A stretch of 64,000 bases of DNA, from positions 186,463 to 250,462 of the forward strand of contig VXAY01001093.1 of the NCBI GenBank assembly GCA_013399855.1, given 5' to 3'. Shown here one piece after another: positions 12,141 to 26,400 of this stretch (positions are counted from its first letter, which is position 1; each line of letters begins with the position of its first letter). The notes beneath the pieces were generated by a model. It searched no databases. It was not told where the DNA came from and was given only the letters and a program-made list of their open reading frames with translations. The position numbers and the translations under genes were made by a program. This stretch comes from Oxyruncus cristatus (taxonomy: Eukaryota; Chordata; Aves; Passeriformes; Cotingidae).

Positions 12141-15100
12141 GTTAGCACCTAACATTCTGTAGTAACTTGTTACTGTAAAACAGTAATAACATTGTAAAAC
12201 ACTGATACTGTTATTTTACGTATTGGAAAAACTTGTGAAACAAATTGAAGTTCCATAGAGAGTCATGTCAGATAATAGATATGGGATTCTTAGTTTTCCA
12301 TTATGTGACTTGATCTTCAGTAAGTAAAGTACATACTTTCTTGAAGGATACTTATATTGTCAAACAGTCTGAATTGTAAAGAGAACTTAGTTTAATTTAC
12401 ATTTGTGTGCAGAGCTTTCTGAAATTATTATAGGGAACATGACTGCCTTAAAGTCTTCAGAGCTTGTTTTCAAACATGAGTCATGGATTATTCAACATGC
12501 TTAAGAAATGCAGTGGAAATGTGGTATCCAGACTCTTCATAGAATAGTAAGTGTTTATAACTAGTAAGAATTGCTTTTGCTGCTTATGTTTTACTTGGTT
12601 AACTGTTTAACTATTTAGTTATCTTGGGTGGTGGCATTCAATCTGATATTTGAATGGAAAGATTTTAATTTGTCAGTAGAACTATATTCATATTAGTGAA
12701 GAAAGAAGAACTTGGAGATAAAAATGAGCATTTTTGAAGTCAAAATGAACATTTGTGTCTAGTTAAGTGATGCAGTAGTTCCAAGCGTTCCTGTTAACTG
12801 TCAGTTGATTAAAGAAATAATTATGTCTGTTTAACAGCTTTCAGATAAAATTTGCTGGCTCTTGGTCTCATGTCTGATTGTGGGGAGAAGGAGAGCTGGC
12901 ATATAGCGACAGTGGCTGACATTCTGACACTGTGGCATGGAGCACTTCAGTAGTTCTTTTACAGTGTGTAGATGATTATGACCAGATTAACTTCACTTTT
13001 TTGTGAAGTTAATGTAATAATTCAGTCTTAAAGAATAGAATGTTCTTTCAGGAAGGTGACAGTTCTTTTAATAATTCCTAGGCAGGAGCTTATTTTTCTG
13101 AAGGAATGTCTCTCAGATTGAAATTGAAATGGAAAACTTACTTATAAATTAAACCGTCCTCAGTGGTTTGTAAGTTTTTAACTTAATTTTAGAAGCCTGT
13201 TGTTGCATGAAGAAGACTTGAGTACAAGAATGGTCAGTGAATGATAAACTTCTAAGGCACTTGCATTTGTTATTAAAAAAAATGTTTTAGTTTCTGGTTT
13301 TTAGACATGTATGTTTTAGTCTTTGAGGACAGTGCTCTTTTTGTAACAGAGTGCGAATCCATTGTTTTTAGTACCTTCAGCTTTTTTTGGACATGTAGTC
13401 TAAATTGACTAAAACCCCACTGCCATTGGCTTCTCTGTACTGGGTGTAAGTCTGTGGACAGACAGTGCGTTTACTTTGTTTCTGAACCGTGAAGGTTAGA
13501 TTGTGTGTTAGTCTTTAAAAGCACAACTGCGAGATGTGTGAATTTTGTTACTGTACTATTCCCAAATACCGTATTGGTTAAGAGAGTGCCTATAAAAATC
13601 CGAGGAAAAAATGATTCCATGAAAAAATTCTAAGGAAGAGTAACAGAATGAAGGCAATCTTATGCTGAGTTTATGTTATGACTTAGAAGTCTGGCCCTAG
13701 CACAGAAGAGGATGAAGTTGAAGGCTGAATTTTCTGTAAGTTGTTCAGAGATGCTGATGAAACTTGACAGTATTTGGTCACGTAGTGAAGAGGCAAACAT
13801 TTGAATGTGAATGATATGGTGGTAGTGGGAAAGAGAAAAGACAGATTTGGGGGAGGAGAGAATTTTGCAAGCCTGGTCTTTGCCATACTCATTGCAGGAC
13901 TGAAGGGGACTTATGGATGAGTAAATCCTCAGTTGTCAGAGGATTTAGTTGTTAGAGCTAGCTAAGGAGGTTGTGTCTGCCACTCTCGTAAGCCAGTTGC
14001 TCAAGCATGTCACTTCTCTAGTGGTTAGGGTTTGCTTTTAAAAAGATATCAGGGAGTGATCACTTGAGTCTTGGAAAAAAGTATCAGTTGGGGAGCAAGA
14101 AATGGTCATCAGCTCAAATGGAAAAGATCTGTAGAAAAGGAAACACATCTTAATACCTTTGCTACTCTAATAGTGAACTATCCTGATATTTAATTGACTT
14201 TTCATCAGGTTCTGCCAAAAATTATCTTCTTTATTTGCAAATGTTGTTCAGATGTACACTGGTATTAACTAGTTGTTGAAATCTTTTTTCCCACACATCT
14301 TTAACCTGAGCTTACTTTATGAAGTAAAGGTTTTCTGTTAACAGAAGAGAGGTGGTGTTTCTATTTTTTTTCATCGTCCAGTTATTTTCTATTCTACAGG
14401 ATCTTTGACAGTAATATATGTATGATGCTGATATGACCAGTAACTTATTGCATAACTTACTAGAGAGAGAATCTTGAGACTTTAATATACAAGATAAATA
14501 TCGATTTTTATTTATATATGTATTTATTTATAGTAAGGTGTCTTCTTTCAGTCCTCAGTTGACAGTTTAAGGATTAATGCTAAGACCAGTAAGTATATAA
14601 ACATAATCAGGTCTGTAAGAATACACTGAAATTCTTCTGAATGCCTAGTGCTTTTCGATGCTTCTAGGTGTTCTGAAGGAGGTTAAGTTTCAGACTGTGT
14701 TTATTGAAAACAGAAGGTGAAGGCTTATCTTATGTTCAGTTTCCCTTTTTTGAGTGGGACCTGGAACATTAGTAGCTGCACAGGTCTGTTCACTCTTAAA
14801 TGACAGTCTAATCTTCCACCTCCCCAGTATGTTTTAGTTTCCAAAACAGGGTTCTGCTTCATCTTCAACATAATAAATATCTAAAAATTAAGATTAGATT
14901 AGTATTTTTGTGTGATAATAAACTTGTGATTAAAACAAAAGGTTAAAAAAAATCTTACTGTTTTTGGTTTTGTGTTTTAGTTATCCCTAGTAGGATAAGC
15001 ATACACTTAGTGTGTGCACTGAGTATATATAGTTAAATTGCCTCAGTGTATTGCCCTTCTTTCAAAATTACTGCAGGCCTCTCCTGCTTTCCCTCTAGAA

Positions 15101-18100
15101 GTCTGAGTGGACTTGAGAAAAACGAAACACAAGCATTGCATTGTACCTGGCATTGCTTTACGTGTAGCTGATTTTTTCCAAAATAAACTTGTAGAGACTG
15201 AGAGTTAACAGTGGTTAGAACTAAAATGGAAAGAAGGTATACTCACTTATTGAATGTGGTCCTATATTGGTAAACCCAGAATTCAATTGTTTGAAATATA
15301 CCAGAAAGGATTAGTGTTTCAACAGCATAAGATAAGGCTTTTAATCAATCCTTTACCATCCAGCTTTCTTTTGTGCCTCTCTTTCCCTTTAAGATGTTTC
15401 TCTAGGTTTGAGATGTTGGACAAGTATTTCAAATACTACATGTCAGGATTTATTAGTAAAATAAGACTATGAAATCCTATGTGGATATCATAGCTATTAT
15501 ATAAACTTTAGGTTATATATGCAATTTTACCTACCCAAAATGCTTTAATAAGTTCAGTGTGAAGATTGTCAGTCTTTTCTGTGCAGTTAAAGCAATGAAG
15601 TGTAGTTTTAATATGAATGCTGCTATGGGTAGTGCTCTATGAAACGTAGAGCAGTAATTCTGAAGTTTTAAGACCTTTCTAGTTTCTTTCGAAAGAAGGG
15701 GGGAAAAAAATCCTCATCTTCTTCCCAGGACACTTTTTTTTTCCTTTAAATTTTGATTTACGAGCTTCTATATGAAATGAAGTATATTATAACAACTGAA
15801 AGTGATTCGTAAGTAATTTAGTAAATTACTTTAAATCTTCTATTACACTTCGATCAAGCAGTGTAGTTGCATACTAGGGATGTGGACTATCAGTGTAGTC
15901 AGTGATTTTAATTATTCCTGTCGTTTAAGGGAAACTTCAGTTTCTTGTGTGAGATTTTAGAGTTTGGGTGAAAGACTATTGCCTGGTTTGCTTATGATCA
16001 AACCTGCTATTTAAAAGACAAAAACCTTTCCAACTCCAAAATGTATGTATGTCTGAAACGCAACATACCATTGAAACAATGCTAAGTTTACAAAGTCTGA
16101 AATATTAGATGTTAGGATTTTTACATGTTCTTTTCTGTATGTGCATTCTGTAGTTTTTACATCTCAGACAATTCTTTTTCATGGGATCCATACTGTTCAA
16201 GTAGCTATTCAGTAATTCTTTTTATCCTTGAATTCTGTCTTGCCTAGTTTCAGGCATTAGTTCATGCATCCTTGCACAAATACAAAGTATCTGTCACTCT
16301 AACTGCTTCTCAAAGCTGCCCGAATTCACTTTCATAATAAAGCCCAGCAAGTTTGTGTGTTGGTACTCGCAGCTGAGGGCCAAGGTGTAGAGGGAGACCA
16401 GAGTTATTAAATGTCAATTTTGTAGAAACATAGTGGATCCCAGAGATCTATGAAAACACTGTAAATATGGACATTTACAGGCTGGTAGAAAAGAAGGAAC
16501 CTGCCCTGAAAATAAGACTTGTGGTTAGCCTTTGAAGAATGTGAAGCACAACCCTTATCTGTAGTGGAAAATATTCTAATAGAATCTGCACAACTGAATA
16601 CAGCTGGATTTTAACCCATGAAAGGCCATATTTTTGCTTTCAGGACTATTATGTGTTTTGTAAAAGAGCATGTTTTCTTCCCTTAAGAAATGTTCTTCTT
16701 AATACACTTTTAAAAATGCATTTTGATTGAATTTTCAATTCAAAAGAGTTAAGACTTGTATTTGACTTCTATAGTGTCTCTGCTCTTGTTTTTGCAACTC
16801 TTGTGCCCTGGACATGCATGTTATGGTATCATGGTCAGTTTAGGCTGATCTAAGACCATGTTGTCCCTGAAAGAAGCTGTTACTTCAGTATCCTGTTTGC
16901 ATCCCTTGTGCCAGCCTGAGTACTGCCAGGACTATGCAGAGTAGGATCAGGAAACTGATGTAATTCAGAACTGAGTGAAAAATAAATAGGATGATTTCCT
17001 CAGTAGACTTGATATGTGTCAACACAAGTGGCTCAGTCAGCACAGCAGAAGGAACAGCCGTGTGAGGAGGAGGATTGCTCTTCATAGTATCAGCCTGGGG
17101 ACTTACAAGTTGGTGTAAGACAATGGAAAGAATTTCGTTGTAACTGGGAAGGGTGGGGTGAAGAGGTGAGAGCAAATGCTTCTTTGCCATTTTGTTTCCC
17201 AGTTTTTGTGCTAGACAAGCTTTAATCATTAGTACATTTACAAATCATATCAAATCTAGCTCTCCTGAGAATTATTTCAAAGGAAATGAATATCTAAGGA
17301 TTGTGAAAGTTATATTATGTAGAGATAATTTCTTAAGCATTTGTTTTGTGTATGGAACCTAAGTTAGTACAACACCCCTGAGGGAGACTGATCTGTTTGC
17401 TTTACCTGTTTTTATCAACCCTGAGATTTACTGCATTTCAGAAAAGATGATGTTGGGAAATTGTGTGTTGATTCTTAGGGCTCATAGTCAGGCATTACAT
17501 CAGGTGTATTGTTTTGACACCTGTCATTTCTCAGTTCAGACTGAAGGGAGCAAGTTGATTAATTTATACAGCAAATTTTTGGTGACCTAATTCTTGGGTT
17601 TGTATTGAGGAATATTTAGTCATCCATACCTTCAGGTCTAAATTGATTTTCGGTATTTCTAAATATTGAGCTCTTAACGTCTATTACATTTTAGCCATGT
17701 GATGGTTACAATGAGAAAAAAGTAATAAATCCTAAAATCAGTCAAATGTGTGTCCAAGCAATTATAGAAAACAATGCTAGGAGAAGTCTGCTAATATTGG
17801 CAAAAATATCAAAACCCCAACTACAAAATGTGTTTAGTGGTAACCTTTCTGTTCCACTTACTGGACCCTGTAAAGATTATTATAAATACTATTGTATGTA
17901 AAAGTTCTTTTGAGTTTTTTTTGTAGGGTAGATTTTGGGTTATTTTTATTTCTGTACCATTATTTCTGTAGTATATTAATTCTCAAGATCACTTAGCTCA
18001 TTAACCTGTCTGGTTGAAAAGTATGAGATCTAAGCAATACCTTTTAAATATGGAAACTTAATTCTGCTTGGCCAAGTACTCCAGAAGTATTTCTATATGG

Positions 18101-20357
18101 AAAAAGTTTGGCTTCGAGCTTTTAGGAAGCAGATGTCCCCCTCTGTGTATGATCAGAATTATATTCTTTTCCTCTCTAAGGTTGAAATAAGGCCCAGCAA
18201 TTGCAGCTGGCAGCTAAGATTTGTCAAATATAAGAGGGTGTTGACCAGTGAAAGAAGACTAATGTAAGGGGAGAAAACTATCATTTACAGAAGACCTGAA
18301 GTTTGGAAGAAATTGAGAATTGCATTCAAGTCAAAGGGCATAAGAGCTTTTATAACCTTTATTAGATAATTATTAAAGTATTTAGTTCTGGGTTTATTTT
18401 TGTAGGAAGAGTTTGTGGGCAGCCAGTAACTTCCAAGTATTTGAAGTACGGTGTTGTGCATATATGCATGTAACATGTTACCTTCCAAAGAAACCCTATT
18501 TTTGTAACTATTTTATGTGTACTTTGTTATTTATGTAACACCTTTGTACTGACTGGTGAAAACTGGGATAACATGTTGGGCTTGTGAAATTGTCTTGGTC
18601 ATTTGCTGCCTTAGGTATTAGGGGATTACAAATTATGTGGAATTGTAGGTTTCTGCAGAAGGCTGTTAACTTTGTATTTGATTAGAGTCAGTTTTGTAGT
18701 GTTTTTTAGAATCTAAGTAACATAATTGCAGTTGAGTGTAGTTGGGTTTGCTGATTCTGGATCTTGGATAAAAGGTCCCTACCTTTTATCTTGAAATATC
18801 TGTGCAATCAGTATGAAGTTTGTTCCAGTGTGTTTGTAGTTTTTTTTGGTGTGGGGTTGGTGTTGTTTCCCCACATCCCTTAACCTCTCCTCTGTTACCG
18901 TGAACTGTTTGGTGCATTACTGTTTCTTACCAAGTGACAGTGGTTAGTTGAGAATGCTTTCATGACTGACTTTTAACTGAAATACTCATGAGTGCCTTGT
19001 TCTCACTAGGATTTTAATTGATTAAATCATTACTTAGCTAATGCAAGTTAAAGGAACATATTTTAATTTGGCTCACCATTGGGCATAAGGCCAGAGGGGC
19101 TAAAATCAGGGCTCATATGTGAGGTCTTATAGGATGATATCACTTAGTCTCAAGAAAAGAGCGATGCAAGAATGTTACTATCCTGGTTAGACTGTTTTAG
19201 GCTGTAACCACTGAGTAATGAAAATGTACAACCACTCCCTTAAAAAAAATCTTCAAGGATAGGTTAGGTGCCGATTGTAGCACTTCCCTCCTTTAATAAT
19301 GAAATTCTGTTGTTGCTCTTAAGCTTAGTAGAGCAATGTGGTCTCTATTTTCCTTGTTCTAGTTCTTCAGATATCTCTTCCAAGGAAATTTTATATCTAA
19401 TCTTGTAGTGAGCTGCCCAGTGGCTTCAGTCAGTTTAGAGTCATAATGAGGACAAATGAGTCTATGTAATGATGGCTAATCCAGTAGTATCATTGACTGT
19501 TTAAATTTGGTATTCACATCAGCAATGTCCCTTGTCTTCCCTAGGATTTTTGGCTTGCACAAGTAAAAACACAAGTCCTTTCACTTTGTAGTGAAGAGAC
19601 TACTTTTGTTCTCAACAAACTTACTACCTTTATTTTTCAACTACTTTGATGAGATGGCTTGTATGTTCTGCTGAATTTATTATCATCTGCTAATTTAGCA
19701 GGCAAGTAGATATCTTCCTTGCTTCTTTTTAAATTAGGTGGGTAGTATGATTGATGCTTTAAAAAAACATAGCATTATTTTTCCCTGTATACAACAGCAC
19801 ACTAAACTTGGTTCTCTCTTGATAATCTAACCTTCAGCTGTCTTCAGTAGTAAGTAAAATGTGAATCCATAAAATAGCTGTTTCCTGTACAATGGATTTG
19901 TAAATTCTGTATGTGATTTCATGTACTCATTTCTTAATCTGTTCAGTATGTTTGCATTAAAAGCTAAATTGCTGGTTGCTGTGTACCTAATTTAATATGG
20001 CTTTGGGGTTGGAAGAAAATGTATAATAGAATTTATGCTAGCGATGCTGCAAGGACAAAGATGTGTACATATATTAAAATGTTTAATAAAATTGCTGTTT
20101 GTGCCTTCTTATAGTGCTGCTGTACAAACTAATGCCTGTTCATCTTAAAATGATGAAAATAGTACTGTCTAGGGCAGGAATATTTTTGTTGGTATTGACT
20201 CACTGAAGTAATTAATGCAGAACAGTTCTTTTATTTTTCTTTCTTTCCTTTTTTTTTTTTTTCTTTTTCCTTCTGAGCCAGACTTGGTTGTTTTATTTTG
20301 GGAACAGAATGGATAAAATCTGTTTTTCTTTCTGTTTTCTTGTGTGTGTGTTTTCAG

Positions 20358-20461
20358 GCTCGGATAGCATTTCTACAAGGGGAAAGAAAGGGTCAAGAAA
20401 ATTTGAAGAAAGACTTAGTGAGAAGAATAAAAATGTTAGAATATGCATTAAAACAAGAAAG
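20358..20461 (+). CDS. STRN3: STRN3 exon 2 (coiled coil)
   Basis: 104 nt, phase 0 start, acceptor ttttcag and donor gtaggt. It encodes 34 residues starting [18 protein letters not shown] and ending YALKQE, plus two bases of a split Arg codon. This is the most conserved stretch of the striatin coiled coil, which by family knowledge dimerises and docks the PP2A A/C core. Translation upstream of the AG is not a continuation of the family sequence, so the exon boundary is secure. Confidence 0.97.
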
Positions 20462-23400
20462 GTAGGTATACAAATTGTTCAGCTTTTTTCTGACCTGGAA
20501 AACTTTACAGACTAAAAGGAATTCTGTCATATTAAGTGAACTACCTTTGTTAGTTTATTTTGTGTTACTTTATGTAATCTGTGTTTATGGTTGGTCATCT
20601 TTACACTGTGTTTTCTAACAAACCTTAGTGTCAGCTATAATAAAAAGTTGCATAATTTTCAAAATGTTTGGACTCGTGTCTTAAACAAACTAGACAGTTT
20701 CCCTTTTCTGAGTTAGAAAATGAACATGCCCAACAGATTTATACCTTATTACTATACCTTTACTTGCACTTCAGAACTATTGAATTTGAAAGGATGAAAA
20801 ATATTGTTCTCTTGATCTCTTTCAACTATTTTTTATGTGTTACATGATGAAAATTGTATTTTTGTGACAGAATGGAATCCTTTAAAAGTTGATTTTGCAT
20901 TTTGAAGTATTGTTTTGTCATGGGGTAGACGCTATCGTGTTTAGTTTCAGCAGGTGCATTTTCTGAAGCAATAATTTAATGCTTTAAAAGTTAAAATTCC
21001 ATTCAGTATGTGCAAGTTAATGTCTTTCAAACCTATATGCTCTTTTGTTGCCTGGTTATTTCATTTGACCAAAATAGGTAGTTAATTTTGCGAAAACACT
21101 AGGAAAATAGTCTTGTCATGTGCCTATACTTTCAGTAGTGGACTCAGTTCTTATACTTACTTTTTAAGAGCAAGATAAAATTATCTGAATCAAATAGTGA
21201 AACAACTTGAGGATCAGACAATAAAATAGGTACTCTTTGTTTATTTTGATTTCAGGGAACATGCCTGCCAGAGTAAACTTAAAATTTTGTATCATAGTGT
21301 AGTGAGGCCTCACCTGGACATTTTAAAGTTAGTTATCCAAGCATAAGTATGTCTAAATATATTTTACATTATGCATCAGTACTATGAGCAAGTGACTAGT
21401 ACAGAAATAACTTTAAGTTGTTTTTATATTAAAAACTAATGTTTTGGCAGTCATGGCTGCATTCTTCTGTGTGAAGTGTCCAGTGTAAAGGTGCTTCAGA
21501 AAACTGTGTATTCATATAGAAAGCCATATCAACACATCATGTCTCTTCTGATGAAGTAGTAGGCAGAAAGGATCTATTATTCCATTCAGCCCTGTCCTTG
21601 TAATGGAAAGTAGCTCAAGGTTTCCAACCAGTATAAGATTGAAAGTTTTACATTGTTATATCAAAGAGGTAATGGGCGAGTCAGTCTGGATTCAAGGCAG
21701 ATGAGATGTATGCAGAGTGTTGATGTTTTTCTACTCCTCCTGTAAGGAACACTGAGCATATAAAAGAAATAATATGCTGTTACGGCAGACCCAAGTGTCT
21801 TGGAGATAAGTAACTGTGTGAAAGTGAAGGAAAAGATTTTGGTTATTTTGGCAATAATAAACTGTGAGCTGCACAGAGACTTTCTGCAAGTGCACACCAT
21901 AAGGCTGTGAGGATTGCCTGCTTACTGAGATAAATCAGAGGCCGTTAATTACAGCTGGAGCGTGAAGACATCATATAACAGGATGCACAATTTGAAGATT
22001 AATAGCATTGGTGAAACCGTATTCCTGCTTTCTCCTGAAGTGCAGCTGCCTTTATAGTTTGTCTTCCCATGAAATTCCAAAATTCATCCGATGGGCAAGA
22101 AACTTGTAAATGTACATTGGAAGCAGAGCAGCCGAATCACACAATTTGCTTTAGTTTTTGTGGCTAGTGGGTACAAGCAAGCACTGCATAGTTTTTAAGA
22201 TGAAGATCCTTGGTTAAATTCTAGCTAGAATTCTTACAGAGATTGCTAGAAACAGGAACTGAAACTCGTGTTGATTGGTGAATGTGTGGGTGGCAACAAG
22301 GAAGCTACAAATGCCTAGCAATTTGAGGGGATCTAACTGTGAAAGTATGATGGATTGAGTAAGGAAAGCAAGCAGGTACTTGTTAGTAAATCATATGAGA
22401 ATGATGCTATGTTGATATCTTGCTTGTCGCACTCAGTGTTCAGGATAATACGTCATTTTTTTTTTGCCGTTGTTCCTCTGAGTGAAGAATCACAACTAAT
22501 GAAAATACACATGTTCCAAAGCAAAACAAAGATTGAGAATTTCAGACCTGAAAATTGACAGCAAATTTCAATGTTGCACCTGATTGCTCCCCACCCTCTT
22601 TTTCCTTTTCTTGTTGCTAACTCCACACTATCATAAAGTGTCATGCAGTGAAATATCAATTATATGGAGTCAAGAACAAACTAATTAAAACATCGACTGT
22701 TGTGACTTTACAGAAAAAGGATATGAAATTAAACATCAGTGTATAAGATGAAATAAAATGCAGTAGTTGCAGAATAGTTTGATATTTTATCTCTAAGTAT
22801 GTGTAATGATGTTTTGGAGAAGTACCGTGTTATTATTTTAGTGTCCTGAAATGCTTTGGTAGTTCAGTATAATTTTTTTTTGTTTATAAAATTAGGTCCT
22901 ATGTAGTTATTAGTATGGGATTTTTTTGTTTGTAGCTAGAGTGTATTCCTTTATGGTGCTTTGCAGACCCAGTGAGACATTGTCTGCTGTGTGCTCTGAG
23001 CACTCTACCCAAGCTTTATTACCATAGTGCTGTGCTTAACTTAGTGAGACTTGCTGAAATCATAAAACTGGGGCTATGTTTTGGCTTCATGGGCTTTGAA
23101 CTGGAGCTAACTTAAACCCTTGTAACTGATAGGCTTCAATAGTTAAATAGCAGAAAGCAGTTAAATCGACTTAAGGCATTGGTTTTTCTCTTATTTTTTC
23201 ACTCATGGAAACCTAGCCTTAGATAAGTCAATACTCTAAGGATTCAAAAGTTGGCTCTTGTAGAATTCAATTACTGTGTGGTGTGGAAGAGTAATGCCAC
23301 TGACTTGTCAAAAACACTGTAGCTTGTTAGTGTGTCCAAAGGTATATAGTAATTACCATTTTTCGTGGCCATACAGAAGGAATAGATATGTGAATATGTA

Positions 23401-26400
23401 GTTTATTGGAATTAAATAAGATTAATTTCTTGCTGTAAAATTAAAGTCGTGATGTGAAAGACAACTGATCTCATTGCCTGCAGCAATATTTTAACTTATT
23501 TGTAGTGGCTAGTCATTGGTATAATTTTAGATCAGATACATCATTATCTGTTCTAATCAACAATTAAAGCAGAATTGTAATTAATGTTTTGAAGTTGTAA
23601 CTCCAAAACGGAGCAACTGCCCCTAAATAGTGTTGCCACAGCTCTAAATTGAACAAATTTAGTTTAGCTTTTCAATTACACTGCTTTATTGGCTTCACTT
23701 ATGAATTGAGCAAAAAATATTTTGTCAACTTTATTCAACTTGAATTATTTTCACTTTGGTTCTTTAGGGTTCTTTTGGGTTTTTTTTTTTTTATCCCTAA
23801 ATGTACAGTACTTTATAGGGCATATAAATCAGAGTACATACTTTCTGTATCTGGAAATCTTGGTGGAACTCTGCCCTGTTACAATATGGCACAAAGCTTT
23901 GTCTCTCAGTTTAAAGAGAGCACCTGGAGCAGACAGTCTTTACTAGTGCATGGATGAGCTATGAACCTATTCATAAATAATTAAAAAATATGATTCTGTA
24001 TAGTTGGCAGTCAGATTCAGGTCACTCAAAATCTTCAGGAGCCTCACAGTTTTTCAGTTGCAATGTGATTGCCATGAAATGAGCGATTTTATCTTACTAA
24101 AAAGGGTCAGTAGTGCCATCTACTGACAGTTTGTTAATGAGACTTCCTATTTGCAATTTCAGGAGACACTTGCGTAGCTTAAATCTTCTATACTCTTGCC
24201 TTAAAGATCAGGAGCAGAAAAAACTCCAGGCGAATTTAGTAGAGATAAGATAGAGAACAGCTCTTTAATGAGGGCCTTCTGGCGCAAGTACAAAAAGCGC
24301 GCACCTGTGTCCAGGGTTCCACAGTTTATGGTCTGATCCTAGAACCACCTGCCCCCAGATCTGCCCCCCAGCTCACCTCCCCAGAAATTGAATCGGAAGT
24401 CCTAAGACCCATTTCTTCCTCATCTTCCTCTTCTTCACGGCACATACTGTCCTTGGAGCTTCTCCAAGGTTCTGGGCTTCAAGTTGCTTTGATTATGATG
24501 GTATCTTGTTGTTCAGGCTTGAGGTGAAAATGTTCTTAAACAGAAGGTGTTTACTACAGTTCTACCTTGAAAGGAGCCTAAACAAGCTTAAAGAATTTAG
24601 AAAATTCGATATGAAATAGGGGAATAGGGTTTGGTGAGTGTTAACTACAATTCTGAAGTGTCAGACTATACAGCTACATTAAAATCTACAAAAAACTAAA
24701 AATCCTGAAAATTCAAAGGCATCAATACCATCAAATATATCAGGCAGCATTTGAGATGTACCTTTACTTTTAATTTGGAAACATTTGCAGTAGCGGCTCA
24801 GCCATTTGAGAAGGTTTTTTTTTGAAGTCCTTGATTTTGTCCAGCACATGTTCCATTATGTATCTTTTCTTGAGAATTTTTACATTGAAGAGTAGTCTTT
24901 AAAATTGATGGGAGATAAGTATGGTTCAGTTATTCTTAAAATTTTGGTCAGATGTTTCATTTAGAATTGTAAAGACGACTGTATTTCAAACTTCTTTAAA
25001 ATGTGGCTGCTAATGTTTTTACGCAGATTTTTTTCCCTTGGCTCTGCTGCCGAACATCTAGAGTTCTTTACCCTGAGATTTTGAGTATTTTTGCAAAGGA
25101 TCTCTGAAGCAAAACTTCAGCTGTGAAAGATCAGTGATAAAGTCTGAGGACTCTAGGATGTAGGTGTAGGGAGTTCCCATGATGATCTTGGAGGCAAAGG
25201 GAGCTGAAGACTTTTTGATATGCAACTTGAGTGGAGAAGATTTTGTAGGTTTATGTGTATCTCCATGGAAATAGTATCACCAAGACCAATTCTTTTGAAA
25301 GGGATGGAGAAGGAGAGGTTAGGGTATGGTATCAGAGATCAGAAGATAAGAAGAAGTGAGGCATATTTGCATAGGTGGACTAAGCAGGAATTGGAAGCTA
25401 AGCCTCCAGTCAGTGAGGAGGAGAAAGTCAATAAGAGATTTCATGTGATGAGAGACTCTAGCACTCCAACATGGTTTTTCAGGGGAAAAGATATGTATCA
25501 TAAACCAAGACAGAGGAGGAGCAAAATGGAAATGGAAACTGAAAGTGGCAGGCAGGAATCCCAGATAAGAGCTTCATTCCTTGGAGTGTGATTGCCTACC
25601 TATGACAGTGGTACCATTGGGAAATCATTTCTACTAGATAGCTGAACTTGCTGGTGTTTGAAAGCTTCTCTTATTAGCTGATCTACATGGAAAAGCCCAC
25701 AGTCCTGGAGAACATACTAAACTCTCATCTATAAGCTATTTGATAATTGTGAATAACTGTAAAAATATTGTCTTGAAACTATGTTCTAGGAAGACTAGAA
25801 ATAGTTAATGCAATAACTATCACAAGAGTTTTATTTGGATTAATTATACTGTGCTGGTATGGTTGCTTTAAATGGGAATAGAGTATTTTGAGTTATTCAA
25901 ATTCTTGTATGCTAATTTGTTAAACATCTGCATACTTTTTCAGGGCAAAATATCATAAATTAAAATATGGCACAGAATTGAACCAAGGTGACTTGAAAAT
26001 GCCAACTTTTGAATCAGGTAACTTTTTTTTCAATAGATTTGGTCTGTTCAATTTATTGCAGCTTTCCATCTTTCCCCCAACCCTCCCATAAGTGTCTTAT
26101 AGAGAATATATTTAGGAAAGATTTGGCATTGGGTAAATACTGTTTAATCTGAAAATCAAAATTAATGACCTTTCCTTTTTTCAAGGAGCTCTGAATTTTT
26201 TTATCTTAAATTAAGGAAAAAAACTCAAAAGAGTTAAAAATAAGTTGTCCTTATTGCTCTTCTGGAGTGCATTTGATTTTGCATTGTAAATATCAAGTTG
26301 AGAGTAACAGTTTTGCTCTTCACAGTATTGCAGATAGAGGAAAGCATTTCTCATAACTGTGCTGGGCTATTTAATGAGCAGAATTTCATTTGGCTTCTTT

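Larger units (their letters stand above)
1..20357 (+). other. STRN3: STRN3 intron 1 (5' end outside window)
   Basis: About 20 kb of AT-rich non-coding sequence ending in the acceptor ttttcag. It holds the CpG-island edge, four CR1 pieces (2081, 4515, 9513, 11769), GT-rich low-complexity tracts (about 9190-9260) and only short chance reading frames. The longest non-CR1 frame is an antisense 114-codon one at 16885-17229. Otherwise I see nothing. Confidence 0.85.
20462..25943 (+). other. STRN3: STRN3 intron 2
   Basis: 5482 bp, gtaggt...tttttcag. Mostly unique AT-rich sequence. It contains an 8-bp-arm hairpin overlapping a CTCF-like motif (24106-24127), a GC-richer candidate LTR fragment (about 24230-24480) and a 123-codon sense frame (25220-25591) of no recognised family. 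Confidence 0.9.

Noticed and set aside
21290..21326. Possible CR1 scrap (TAGTGAGGCCTCACCTGGAC)
   Set aside because: Resembles the CR1 GTGAGGCCTCACCTGGA motif, but the similarity is too short to call as an element.
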